Below, piece by piece: positions 1 to 10,138 of a DNA stretch of 64,000 nt. Position 1 is the stretch's first letter; each line of letters begins with the position of its first letter. The position numbers and the translations under genes were made by a program. The stretch comes from Xylona heveae TC161 (lineage: Eukaryota > Ascomycota > Xylonomycetes > Xylonales > Xylonaceae). Location: contig NW_017264193.1 in assembly GCF_001619985.1 (NCBI RefSeq), positions 3,043,726 through 3,107,725 of the forward strand, in the 5' to 3' direction. Under the pieces are notes generated by a model, which had not been told where the DNA came from, did no database searches, and worked only from the letters and a program-made list of their open reading frames with translations.

Positions 1-423
1 TCTCTTCTTGGTTTCTTCTTTCAGTTTCCCTTGACTTTCCCTTAGTCAGTCTCTCAGCCTCAGTACTTGTGAATAGACCGGGGACCGTAAGGTCGCCTCT
101 TTGCAGGCGCAAAGCTCGAGTTGCCACCGCTTATACCCTTATCCTTTATTTCATGGTCGTGGGATGCTTGTGCTTTCTTTCTCCGACATCTTCTTCATTG
201 TCTTTTGCATATTTCACGCCGCAGTCTCATGCGGCGTTGAGTATTTTGTTTCTCTCTGTCCCTTTGTCAAGCTACTCACTATTATCACCTCCGCATGGGC
301 GGTCTTGTCCGTCCTTTTCGTATTCCCGGGCAGTGAAGAAGGTGTCAGGCACAGCTTGGTCACGAATGGCTCCATGATATTCCGCCGGAGATTCAGCAGA
401 GGTTCCCAGCCTACCTTTTCAGT
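1..423. other. Upstream region of the bZIP-like gene
   Basis: No gene is supported here. The stretch is rich in pyrimidine runs (TTTC and CTCTC tracts), as is common in fungal promoters and 5' untranslated regions, and it leads directly into the start codon of the bZIP-like gene at 424. Overlapping open frames on both strands have no recognisable protein character. Confidence 0.5.
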
Positions 424-871
424 ATGTCGGGGCGCAGTCAGTCGGAAACGGTCAGGGATAATGAACAAAGCCGAGAAGAATGGGACCATATTACCGATCC
501 CTCAGAAAGGCGGAGGGTGCAAAATCGAGTCAATCAGAAGCGTTTTCGTATGTTCGATCCGATCATTTCGATGCCTAGAGCTTGAAAGCTAGTCAACTAA
601 GTCATAAATGCGAGAAACAGGCGACAAGCAGAAAAAGAAAAAGGAAGATGAAGTCAGGGCACGCGACAATCAGGAAAGGGCGGGCGCCGCATATACCGTA
701 CCGGATTCCGAAGATCTCGAGGCTGATGTTGATCTACCTGGCCTCCCCTGGGGCGGGGTGTCTCTCAAATACGTCATTGAGCAAGGGAAAGCGCGACAAA
801 GTGAAATGAAAGAAGCGTCCCGCGAAACATCGGCAAGCTCTGTGCGGTATACTGGAGGCAGCTGGCGGTAA
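424..871 (+). CDS. Small bZIP-like protein, two exons
   Basis: Exons 424-547 and 621-871, 124 residues. The intron 548-620 starts GTATGT and ends AACAG; this acceptor restores the reading K-R-F-R-D-K across the junction. The N-terminal part reads E-E-W-D-x-I-T-D-P-x-E-R-R-R followed by a degenerate basic region N-R-V-N-Q-K-R-F-R, close to the N-R-x-A-Q-R-x-F-R signature of fungal bZIP proteins but with Asn in place of the invariant Ala. No long leucine zipper follows. The C-terminal part carries G-L-P-W-G and ends T-G-G-S-W-R, which matches a family of short Aspergillus bZIP-like proteins as I remember it. The role is probably nuclear; DNA binding is uncertain because of the altered basic region. 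A GTAAGT lies just before the stop, so a further 3' exon is possible but not needed. Confidence 0.75.
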
Positions 872-3302
872 GTACTTTGGAGGTGAGGGTTCACGCGTCC
901 GTCCGCCTATCATGACCGCTTATATTCTTTTTGTCGTACTTTTCGTATCCGCCATTGACTTTTCCTGCGGCAAGGCCAGGGTTGCATCTTTCAGACCATT
1001 TCGCGAGAGGACCTCCTGCGTGGAAAAGCATCACTGGGCAGCGATAAACATGTGCCGTCGTCGGAGCTTGATGCTCGCTGGTTTTTCCTTGTTTCCTGGC
1101 ATTTCTTGTCTTCCAAGATGGTGACTGGCAGGCCCGTTACCGTCTTCAAAGTTTCTAGTAGGTTTGAGTCGGGTTACTTACTGAGATTGGTGTTTTATCA
1201 GCGCCGTTTTTTGCTTTTGCTTGATTCTTTTCCATTACTCTCTCACGGCGCAGCGCGTCGTTCCAGTGTATGATAGGTTGTGGTTTCTTCTTGACTTCGC
1301 GGTTGATAGACTGGACTGCGCTGGCTCGCGGCCCATTTTTTGACCAGGTTCTCGCGTTCTCATATGGCCGTCTTGACGCGGGAAGGGCTCCGTATCCCGC
1401 AATCTTGTGCGGTAAGAATGTGACCGAAAGCTGATACAAGAGCATAATCTGCCGTGTGGCACATGGCAGCCCTTGATACGGGGAATCTTTTGGCAGGCAA
1501 AAGTTCCCGAGGATCTCAGACCGTCGCCGTATATCGCGCAGCGCGCAGATAGAGAGGATATTGCTGCAATGATACATATGATGGTACCAGCACAGATCTG
1601 AGCATGATGAAACAACAAGGTCCTAGGACGGAAGCAAAAGGAAATGAATGCATTACTAGCTTATTCGAATTGTGCCCTTTGCCCATGCAGAATCAACAAC
1701 TTAAATCATCAGATAGCCTGCAATGCAATCTTGGTCCATATGGAATCCATGCTCATTATCCTTGGTTCACGTTCTGTTTCATAAGCCCTTGTCTTCCTGC
1801 CAGGTACCAGGCGACACAGCAGGGGAACAGACAGGTGTAGACGCAATGTGAGTCAGGGACCATTCCAAGGGTGGATCCATGGTTCAGACGCAGTCTTGGA
1901 GCAGGTGAAGGCGCAGGTGGATACCAGTGCCCCAAGGGCGAGCTGCTGCTCGATATACTTCGTATCGATATAATCCCCCGCCATCCTAATTTGTCCCCAT
2001 TCTGTCACTCAACAATTGGTGATACCCAGAAAAAGTGCAGAGGGTGGAAAAGTAACGGGAAAAAAGAAAAAAAAAAATTTTTCAAAAGCCAAGAAATTCA
2101 AACACGGAAAATCTCATTGATCATTCAAGGCTTGTTTTTTTGCTTTGACTATCCCATCGGAGCGCCGAAGTCGAGTGGTCGGTCCATCAGCCTTGGCAGC
2201 CCACGGCGCGTGCGGCACAACCATCTCCAGCAACGGCTGCAGCAGCCACACAGCCCGACATCCAGTTAAACATCAGAGAAGCATGTCATCTATCGACTCG
2301 AGAGGGTCAACGTCATCCAATGGAACAAAATATGAGCGAAGATTGTCCGAGCGGTCATTTTCAGCCTCAGCGTAGAAACAAACGTTGAGCATTGATTCGG
2401 GTTATGCGCACTGATGCGGTCATGCAGTGATGGCCCGACGACCGACTCGGTTTGCACGGTACAGGGTTTGAACCAGGGTCTTATTTTGAGGCTCTTCGTT
2501 GCCCTTCTCCGACTACCGTAACTGGAGTCTGTCCTTTACACTCGAGTGCCCATTGTGCCACGGCTGTATTCTTCTTCAGTTCTGTGTATCGGGCAATCGC
2601 GCAGCATCAGGGAATGAGATGTTCTCCTTCAATTACCGTCCGCCTCAGGCGATTACGGCACATTTCGTCACTTGCTGTTACTGTGCTCCTTTCTTAAACC
2701 CCGGCAATCAAGCCGTTTTCTCGATTGTGATTAGACAGATCGTCTAATTGCCAGATACAAGTGGCGCATCTGAGCTTGAGCGTCCTGCTCGCGTCTATCA
2801 GCACGCGGTCATTGCTCCCGTGAGCTCAGGTACGGTGCCTGATAACCCCCCCGGCCCCCTTCTCTTTTTCTCTCTGTCGGAGTCTCCGCTTGTACTTTCT
2901 TTCTGCTCTACGCCGCAGCCCATAGTCACCATACTTTTCCTCTCGGGCCAATGTTAACAGGAAGAACGGCTCTGAACATGCCCTTCCCCAGGCTGCCGGA
3001 AAATTGGGGCACCGTGGGGCCTTTGCGGCATGCGGCCCATTCAGCGGCCCAATCTTAAATCAGTGCTGAAAGGATATTACGTTTGAGCCTCATTTTCACC
3101 TGTGTGCTGCAGCGAGAAATCACCTCACGGACGGCGAGGCTCGGAGGAAAGGGAGTAGGAAGCAGGATAAAGGAGTCATAAGCAGCCTTCCATTTGAGGA
3201 ATATAAAGACGACCAGACTACCTCAAGAATCCCCAAGTTTGAGCAAAGAGAACAAAACATTACAACATACGCAAAGATTCTTGATAAATAAATTTCTTCT
3301 CC
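872..3302. other. Intergenic region, no supported gene
   Basis: About 2.4 kb without a convincing gene. Short open frames on both strands lack family character, and I could not build a multi-exon model. An A-rich run lies near 2059-2080. The last part is presumably the promoter of the SWIM-finger gene at 3303. Confidence 0.45.
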
Positions 3303-4640
3303 ATGTCTGACCCGATTGAACAATTTCAAAACCTTCGTCTTCAAGGCACAATGCCCACGACTCGATCTCAAGGCAGAGCCGCTGCCGGTGGTGAAGATGT
3401 TCAGACTGTCCAGGGCGAGTCTGGCATCACGTACGACAGCAGAGACCTCTCACCTGCATCATGGCAGCGGGCTGTCCAGGGCATCCAAGGTGAATTCGAC
3501 GTGTCGTTTTGCGCCAAGCATAATGACTATTATGCATTCGAGATTGCAGAGAATGGCCGTGCCTCTGTGCGTGTCTGGGACAATAGACGCACTTGCTCCT
3601 GCGGAGACTTCCAAACACAACGCGGGCCAGCAGCGTGCAAGCACATTTTCTGGCTGATTGAGCAGCTCAATTCGGTCTCATCCGATGAAGTGTCGTCTCC
3701 AGTCTCGCTCAACCGTGACGGCCAGGCATCGGGCCAAGCTAAGATGTTTGAACGCATTGCCCTCGAGGGCTTGGAATACATTGCAGAGGAAATGGACTGG
3801 CCGCTTGAACGGGAACAAGTGGTTGCTGTTCCTGATAGAAAACGTGTCTTGCGAGACATGCTCTCCGTCTTTGACCGCAACAGTACACTTCCCGAGGACT
3901 ATCGCCAGGATATGGTCGATGCAGTTCCAGACACCGGATTTGACGACGACGACGACGAAGAGACTTTTGTCAAGAATGACTTTGAGGCCACCATTTTCCG
4001 CCTCGCTATTGAAGACGACGTCTTCTTCTCCCGCCTGCGCAAGCTGATCAATGCCGAACTCTGCGCGCAAGCCTACATCTCCAAAATACAGGCCAATGCT
4101 AGAAAGAGTCTGGATGCGCTGGATCGGTTCGTGACTCAGGGGCCTGCGGCGACGGCCAACGACCGGGCTCCTCGACTGAACGTTATCCAGTGCGCAGCAT
4201 CTTTGAAGAGGCTAGTCGCCTCTCTTCAGAATGATTTGAGAGCCCGTGCTCCAGTCACCGAGTCTACCAACTCATTTGCCGCAAAGTTGCTTGTCTGGAT
4301 TCTCGACCAGGTGTCTGACCGCAACAAGGATGCCTATGCCCGAGTGCAATGGGCTCGCCAAGCGCCTGCGGGCGAGAACGCCGCCGATCGCAACCTCTTC
4401 TTGCGTCTCATCGCTGGCGGCACCGACGAAAGCAACTTCTTCATCCTTCAGATTCTCCCGGACTTTGCCGACGTGCTTCGAGACTATACCGAACAGCTGG
4501 CCAAAGTCGCCGACAAGCTCCGTAGAAGCGGTGCGCCAACGGCATTTGTTCGTGCTCTGGACAATGTCCTTTCCATTATTCCGAAGAGGAAGCGCACCAC
4601 CTCTGGTGCCCGCCGTGGCAACGAGAAACGGATGAAATAG
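3303..4640 (+). CDS. SWIM-type zinc-finger protein
   Basis: A single-exon gene of 445 residues. Residues about 65-120 form a SWIM zinc-binding module: C98-x-C100, then C112-x-H114 in the order CxC...CxH, preceded by a beta-strand-rich segment (Y-A-F-E-I...V-R-V-W-D) and followed by I-F-W-L-I-E-Q-L. SWIM modules occur in fungal and eukaryotic proteins linked to DNA repair and to ubiquitin ligases; which applies here is unknown. The rest is mainly helical, with an acidic patch (D-D-D-D-D-E-E, about residue 215) and a basic tail beginning P-K-R-K-R that resembles a nuclear localisation signal. The first in-frame ATG at 3303 was taken; a second Met at residue 17 is possible. Identification of the SWIM motif is firm, the biological role is not. 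Confidence 0.85.
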   Translation: MSDPIEQFQNLRLQGTMPTTRSQGRAAAGGEDVQTVQGESGITYDSRDLSPASWQRAVQGIQGEFDVSFCAKHNDYYAFEIAENGRASVRVWDNRRTCSCGDFQTQRGPAACKHIFWLIEQLNSVSSDEVSSPVSLNRDGQASGQAKMFERIALEGLEYIAEEMDWPLEREQVVAVPDRKRVLRDMLSVFDRNSTLPEDYRQDMVDAVPDTGFDDDDDEETFVKNDFEATIFRLAIEDDVFFSRLRKLINAELCAQAYISKIQANARKSLDALDRFVTQGPAATANDRAPRLNVIQCAASLKRLVASLQNDLRARAPVTESTNSFAAKLLVWILDQVSDRNKDAYARVQWARQAPAGENAADRNLFLRLIAGGTDESNFFILQILPDFADVLRDYTEQLAKVADKLRRSGAPTAFVRALDNVLSIIPKRKRTTSGARRGNEKRMK

Positions 4641-5225
4641 GCCACGGAAGATGGGTCCGAGGCTGTGCTATCAGCCATTGCCAGCCTGCGAGAAGGGCGT
4701 ATTGTTCTGTGCAAACATGTACTCTCTCTCTTCTTGTCGTCCTCCCGTCCTTTTTTCTTTTTACCTTGGTTATATGTTGCAGATGTGAATGTCTACACAT
4801 GGACCATTGATACAGCTCTGGCTGGTTCCAGTGTTGTTTTTTACTTTTGATCGTTCCTTGCTTTTAGTTTTTTTATTTTTAATTTTTTAGTTTTTTCTTC
4901 TTTTTCACCGACCCAACCTGTTTTTTTAATGCCCATCTTATTCAGTTCCTAAAGACTGTCTATCCTTCTTACTCTCGTTAATCAACTTTTTTATTTTTTG
5001 GTTCTTTTTTTTTTTCCCCTCTTTGGTAGCTTGATGCTCAATGTCAATTTAATCGTTATATATTATCTATCTCCTAGTTGTGCAGTTGCCCGTATATTAT
5101 CTCCTACTTGTGCAATCGCCCGTAGATGAAATACTGCCTTGTGTGACATGATTTCGATATGACTTGTTGTGATATACATTAGGTTCTTTATTTTATTTTA
5201 TTTTATTTTATTCTATTTCATTTCA
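4641..5225. other. T-rich 3' region with pentamer repeat
   Basis: This holds the 3' flank of the SWIM-finger gene: long T and TTTTA/TTTTC runs near 4860-5030 and a TTTTA-type microsatellite from about 5187 that grades into TTTCA repeats by 5228. Two near-identical copies of TATTATCTCCTA...TTGTGCA lie at about 5060-5120. No coding character is seen. Confidence 0.5.
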
Positions 5226-5230
5226 TTTAA

Positions 5231-5675
5231 TGTTGATATCTCATTTCACACCACAACGCTAAGTGACGGTAAATTGAGCACCGAAAATGGTTACATTCGA
5301 CACCATTTTAAGCGTTCAGTTGACCAGATATTAAACATTGTAGCGTAACGTGATTAGTACAAACCATACTTTAATTTATTGCCTCTGCAGTGCTCCCTGA
5401 GTACTACTCCCTGAGCGCTCAGGGACCAGCTCCCCTTGAATCAGGATGCTCCGGGGAGACGACCAGGTACTCCATCAACTGGTAGTTGTCGGCAGTATAG
5501 CCATGGTCACATGAAGACCAGACCACCTCGCCAGTTCTACTCCGTAGATGGTCAAATCAATTGACCATTCCAGAATTCTTTTTATGCTTCAGGCTGGCTA
5601 TATAAGGCATTCTGCACCTCAATTAGCTAGTTAACTACTTTTAGAAATTAATTCTGTTTATTCTGCGTTTTATGC
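5231..5675 (+). mobile_element. Possible solo LTR fossil (Copia-like)
   Basis: About 445 bp that begins TGTTGATATC and carries a TATATAAGG promoter-like box near 5597. It is bracketed by the pentamer TTTAA at 5226-5230 and 5676-5680, as a 5-bp target duplication would be. The 3' terminus is not the expected CA, so the right boundary is uncertain. No internal coding part is present, so if real this is a solo LTR left by recombination, weathered and inert. Inverted CTCAGGGA/TCCCTGAG pairs occur inside, around 5395-5425. An alternative is ordinary promoter sequence with chance resemblance. Confidence 0.3.
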
Positions 5676-5786
5676 TTTAAATTATCACTTTTACACGTGT
5701 TTTTGCCCCTTCCGCAGCCTAAATATGCATCTCTAGTGCACAATTATTACTGATCTTCATCATCCAAACGCTTCCCCCGCCCTCTA

Positions 5787-5796
5787 CTCCGACGGA
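5787..5796 (-). promoter_or_regulatory. CGG-type palindrome in regulator promoter
   Basis: The decamer TCCGTCGGAG (minus strand) lies 30 bp before the start codon of the Zn2Cys6 gene. The same decamer occurs twice in the intergenic region beyond that gene (8408-8417 and 8582-8591). Paired CGG half-sites are the usual targets of Zn2Cys6 dimers, so this may be an autoregulatory site. Function is inferred. Confidence 0.4.
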
Positions 5797-5826
5797 CTTT
5801 GATTCCCCAATTTTCACCCACGAAAG

Positions 5827-8205
5827 ATGTATGCTCCTCGAAAGCGCCAAAAAGTATCATCGGCCTGCAAGAGGTGCCACCAGCGGAAATTAGGGGTGTG
5901 TCATAATATGATCAGCTGGCAAGAATTTCTAGATGAAGGCTAATTATATCATCCCTGATCTTACCAGTGTGATCCTACCCGACCGTGTCATTTATGTCAC
6001 CGTGCGGGCGTGCCATGTATCTCTCGATCTGGATCCGCTACAGCAGCCCCGGCAGTCTTAGGGTCTCAAACCAATGACGGGGTGTATTCATCGAAAATAC
6101 CAAAACAAGATGAGGAGCTCGTCATCCTGCCCGAATCAAGTATCATGGATGTGAGCACGAGCGTAAGTCATGTTTTTTTTCTTTGCTGTCTTGTGACTCA
6201 TGATGCAAAATAGTGGTTTAAACATTCAACATTGTGTCTAGATGTTTTCGGGCCAAAATGAGGCTATCGGCGTGCAGTATGATACGTCAGCTTTACCGGG
6301 AGGCAAGAAATCCTCAATTCCATCTTCTCCCCAAAATTTCCCGTGGCGAGATGCTGTCGGGATACCTTTGCCCTCAAAGCATTATTCAGACCATCTAGTT
6401 GACATATTTTTCTCGACTGTTGACTGGTTCATGATGGTAAGCTAATGGGTCTTGTTATCATATGAGCTGTACAATTCTGATCCATTTTGGGACAGGTCTT
6501 TCACGAAGAGAACTTCCGACAACGGTACGAAGAATTGATGACGTCGACCTATGTGTCAGCGCTGGAAGATAAAAACGATCTTTGGATTACGTTACTTGTC
6601 CTGGGCCTGGGGGCTCATTATGCATCACTCGCGACGATACAGCCTCCCGAGAAGTCCCACACGCAGCAGCTCTCTAAGGATATTCTCAAGCGGGTCGAAC
6701 AAAATTTTGTGAGAATCATTGGCTCTGCGGATGAAGAGGCAGTACAAATATGTGTTCTACTGGGGAGCTTTTGTCTTTTTAATGGCCGTCCGACCGCCGG
6801 GTTAGGGATACTTGGAAGTGGCTTTAAGATTGCCCAGGTTCTTCGGTTACATCGAGAAGCCGCGCTTCCAGGAATATCGGCGGCTCGTCTGGAGTCCCGT
6901 AGACGTTCATGGTGGGCGTTGGAGGTTTTCGATAAGTCTGTTCGATTCATCCCCCTGGTAACTACACCTTGCTTATCAAATATTTTATTAGATATGCGGC
7001 TATTGCATTTGGACGACCTTGCAGTGTCGATGATTCTGACTGCGACGTTAAAACGGTTTCAGATATAAGGACCAACATGGAAGAACCGACTCGACAGACA
7101 GCGCAACTAGACTACCATCGATGGAAATTTAGGCTATATCGTATTATGGGCCCATTTCTGGGTCGAAGACTACAAACAAATCGGCTTGAATCGGTCAAGG
7201 GTATCCATGCTCAACTCACGTCGTGGCAAAACCAATTGCCTGAAAACCTACGGCTAGAAAATTACAAAGACAAAGATACACTGCAAGCCCCGTCCCAGCT
7301 GCAGATGCAAGCACTCGCTCTTCAGCTGACATATGACAACATTCAAATCATTCTCCATCGCAGTCTTGCCTTTGGGTCAGGCTCTAGGGCCTCCAACGGA
7401 GATTGTTCGCCTCATGATCTGCCAAGGTCTGCTCTGTCCCGAGAACAACTTTTCCAGTCTGCGCTTCGAACATCTGATTTGAATGACTATCGCCATGTAC
7501 TGCATGGATGTAGAAAGACACATGCAGCCATGCATATTGGTATATGCCTTTTTACTGCTGGTGTAGTTCTATGTGCTTTTGCAATTTCGGAGCCTCTTTC
7601 AGCTACCAGTGAAGCTGCCAAGAAGGGCGTTATGAACATTTTACAGTTTCAGCACGATCATATCTTGAATGAACATCTTCTTTCAGCACAGAGTATGAAA
7701 ATACTGAAAGATTTGGTGACTGTTCTTATGTGTTCCGAACAGCGTTTCATTCGTGGTGATGAGACAACAGTCTCTCCACCTGTCACAACGGGTACGAATG
7801 AAGAGGAAACCCAAGCGCGCAGACGGAAGATAAAAACGCCAGCATCAAATGAATCCGAAATAAGTCGGTTTCATTATCCTTATGGCAGAATTTTTCCTGA
7901 AGGATTGCCGAATCATCTCCCAGGTAATTATGCCCCTGAAAACTCTTTAATGATTTCATTTTAAGTCGTTCTCTTTATCCATTGTAATAGAGTCCTTCAC
8001 GTCAATTCCAAACAAGACCAGTGACGGAGATGTTGATGGAACGAACTTCTCAATCGGTCCCGAACAGGACTTGCTTTCGATGGATTCGGCCGCCGGAATT
8101 ATGTGGACGGGAGGTAACCCGTATTTTACTGATCCTAGCTTCGCAGACGCTAGTCAGCTGTGGCTGTGGTCTAATAACCCAGATGTGCAGCCCTTTTTTG
8201 ACTAA
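5827..8205 (+). CDS. Zn2Cys6 transcription factor, six exons
   Basis: Exons 5827-5895, 5968-6162, 6242-6436, 6496-6935, 6992-7923 and 7991-8205; 681 residues. The first intron interrupts the binuclear zinc cluster, and splicing restores C14-x2-C17-x6-C24-x5-C30-x2-C33-x6-C40, preceded by a basic R-K-R-Q-K stretch. The middle region (exons 3-5) has the fungal-specific regulator domain: W-F-M-M-V-F-H-E, R-R-S-W-W-A-L and A-F-G-R-P. The start at 5827 is fixed by the frame of the zinc cluster; an ATG 4 bases later is out of frame. The protein should be a nuclear DNA-binding regulator recognising CGG triplets. Its own promoter and the promoter of the next gene (Hsp31-like) share a CCGTCGG palindrome. 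A putative solo LTR lies about 150 bp upstream. The target pathway is unknown. Confidence 0.88.
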
Positions 8206-8407
8206 AAAAAAAAAGATGACGAGCTATCTCTTCCCTGCGAATTGCTTGGAGAAATACTGTAGTGCTTGATTTAGTCATGTAATGTGGACTGGGATGAATA
8301 TTGATATTATGTATCTATCATCAAACCTATGGTTTTCTCTTACACTTTGCTCGCGATCCACAAAAAATCGGGGCCGTAGAAATGTTTATTTACGGAGAGG
8401 TTCAATG

Positions 8408-8601
8408 TCCGTCGGAGTTGGGCGTGGGGGGCGGTGTAATAGCAGAACGATCCCGTCGGGATTATATAATAATCAATTGAAATGTTGAAACGACTCTCGG
8501 TGTCAAATTGATGTCATTAGATGTTGGCCGAACTGCAATAATAATGGGACATCAGAAGTCAACATGGAGCTGACCCTAAACTCCGTCGGAGTTGCCGTCG
8601 G
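8408..8601 (+). promoter_or_regulatory. Cluster of three CCGTCGG cores
   Basis: The identical 13-mer TCCGTCGGAGTTG occurs at 8408-8420 and 8582-8594, followed by another CCGTCGG at 8595-8601. The core is an inverted CCG-n-CGG pair typical of Zn2Cys6 targets. These sites sit between the regulator gene and the Hsp31-like gene, 260-450 bp before the latter's start. Control by the neighbouring regulator is an inference. Confidence 0.45.
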
Positions 8602-8805
8602 AAGCCATCAGCTCTATCCCAAAACGCGAGTCACAGACAGAGTCTTGAGACTAACTAACTGATAAGCTTCTTTATGACGTAATATCTGTTCTCTCCTTTG
8701 TGGGTTCAAAGACTATTACGCCCGAAATTTATATAGAGAATAACCTACCCTTTCCTCATGCCCGTTAATTTCAATATACAAACAACTTTTTTTTTTTGAT
8801 AACTA

Positions 8806-8830
8806 CCTGACCTGACCTGACCTGACCTGA
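8806..8830 (+). repeat. Five tandem CCTGA copies
   Basis: A perfect run of five CCTGA units ends 30 bp before the start codon of the Hsp31-like gene, so it probably lies in the core promoter or 5' untranslated leader. Copy number could vary between strains. Confidence 0.8.
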
Positions 8831-8860
8831 GTATATACCGTGATCAAAACACAAATACAA

Positions 8861-10138
8861 ATGGCACAAGCACCATCCCGTAAGGCTCTCATTGCCATTA
8901 CTTCGGCCCACGCTCCCCTCTACCCCGACGGGAAGGAGACTGGTAAGTTGCACTGCAGCACATCTCTTGGGATTCATCCAAAAAAAAAAAAGAAGAAGAA
9001 GAAGGAAAAGAAATCAATAAATAAAATCAAATAAAATCAAATAAAAACACTGCAAACTGACAATTTATTGATTGAAAAGGGCTTTTCATCACGGAGGCTC
9101 TGCATCCATTCAACGTGTTCCGCAAGGCAGGATTCGAGGTTGATCTCGTCTCCGAGACGGGAACGTATCAGCCCGACTGGCTCTCGCAGCAGAAGGATTG
9201 GCTGAACGATGCCGACCGTGCTGATTGGGAGAACCACTCTGGTGCATTCCGCTCAAAGCTCGATCGATTGTTCAAACCGGCAGACATCAATGCGGACGAG
9301 GTAAGTTGATTTCAGTATAACGATCCACGAGTCACGAGTCACGACCCTCTCAGGTTGAGCTCTGAAAACCTGAGTCCCGAAAAAGACCTGAGTTCTGGAA
9401 ACCCACCCCCCCTTTTCCCCCTGTAACCCCCCCCAAAAAAAAAAAAAAAATTTCATGGACAAGAAGAGGAAACTCATACGTCTCTTTTCTTAGTACGGCT
9501 TGTTTTTCGCATCGGCCGGCCATGCGTCCTTGATTGATTACCCTGACGCCAAAGGCCTGCAAACCGTTGCCGCCAAAATCTTTGCGAATGGCGGTATTGT
9601 TTCAGCCGTGTAAGAATGTCCCGGGATCGTGGGAACAGCTTGCAGCCTACAGAGCCACAGTGCCGCAATGCCGCAATGCCGCAACTCAAGGGCATGTTTT
9701 CTGAAAAGGTCTGACTTGTTTTACAAACAAACAGATGCCATGGCGGCGCCATTTTCCCCGGAATCATCGATCCGGCGACGGGAAAGTCTGTCATTTTCAA
9801 CCGCCGTGTGACCGGCTTCACGACGCGTGGCGAGGAAGAGGAGAATGTGCTGGATACGATTCAAAGCTGGAAGCGGCCGACTATTGAAGCATCTGCTGCT
9901 CAGTGCGGTGCGACTTGTGAGTTTTGTCTTTTTGTCTTTTTTTTTTTTTCTCTTCTCCTTTCCGTATTATATATTTAAAGATTTAAAAGGGCTAACATTT
10001 GCTTTACCTCTAGACGTCTCCCCCGCAGGCCCGTGGGATGCATTCACCATCACCGACGGCCGCATCGTTACGGGCGCCAATCCCGCCAGTGCGCACGTCA
10101 CTGCAGAGGCTGCTGTCAAGGCGTTCAATGCTTTGTAG
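8861..10138 (+). CDS. Hsp31/DJ-1-type glyoxalase III-like protein
   Basis: Exons 8861-8942, 9080-9300, 9494-9609, 9735-9916 and 10014-10138; 241 residues, the usual length for fungal Hsp31 proteins. The N-terminus reads K-A-L-I-A-I-T-S-A and then [13 protein letters not shown], typical of the DJ-1/PfpI superfamily. The nucleophile elbow A-V-C-H-G-G-A-I-F is re-formed over the third intron and places the reactive cysteine at C141 with H142 next to it. Known relatives convert methylglyoxal to lactate without glutathione, or act as stress chaperones in the cytosol. The gene lies 655 bp downstream of a Zn2Cys6 regulator in the same orientation and shares CCGTCGG motifs with it. All junctions keep frame, so the gene looks intact. 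Confidence 0.9.

Larger units (their letters stand above)
8206..8860. other. Intergenic region between regulator and Hsp31-like gene
   Basis: No gene is seen. The stretch contains the repeated 13-mer TCCGTCGGAGTTG (8408-8420, 8582-8594), a third CCGTCGG core at 8595-8601, a T run near 8790-8797 and five tandem CCTGA copies just before the next start codon. Confidence 0.6.

Noticed and set aside
1155-1618. Overlapping minus-strand frames of 127 and 140 residues
   Set aside because: Two frames overlap in the same DNA with no domain, signal peptide or conserved end; typical non-coding open frames.
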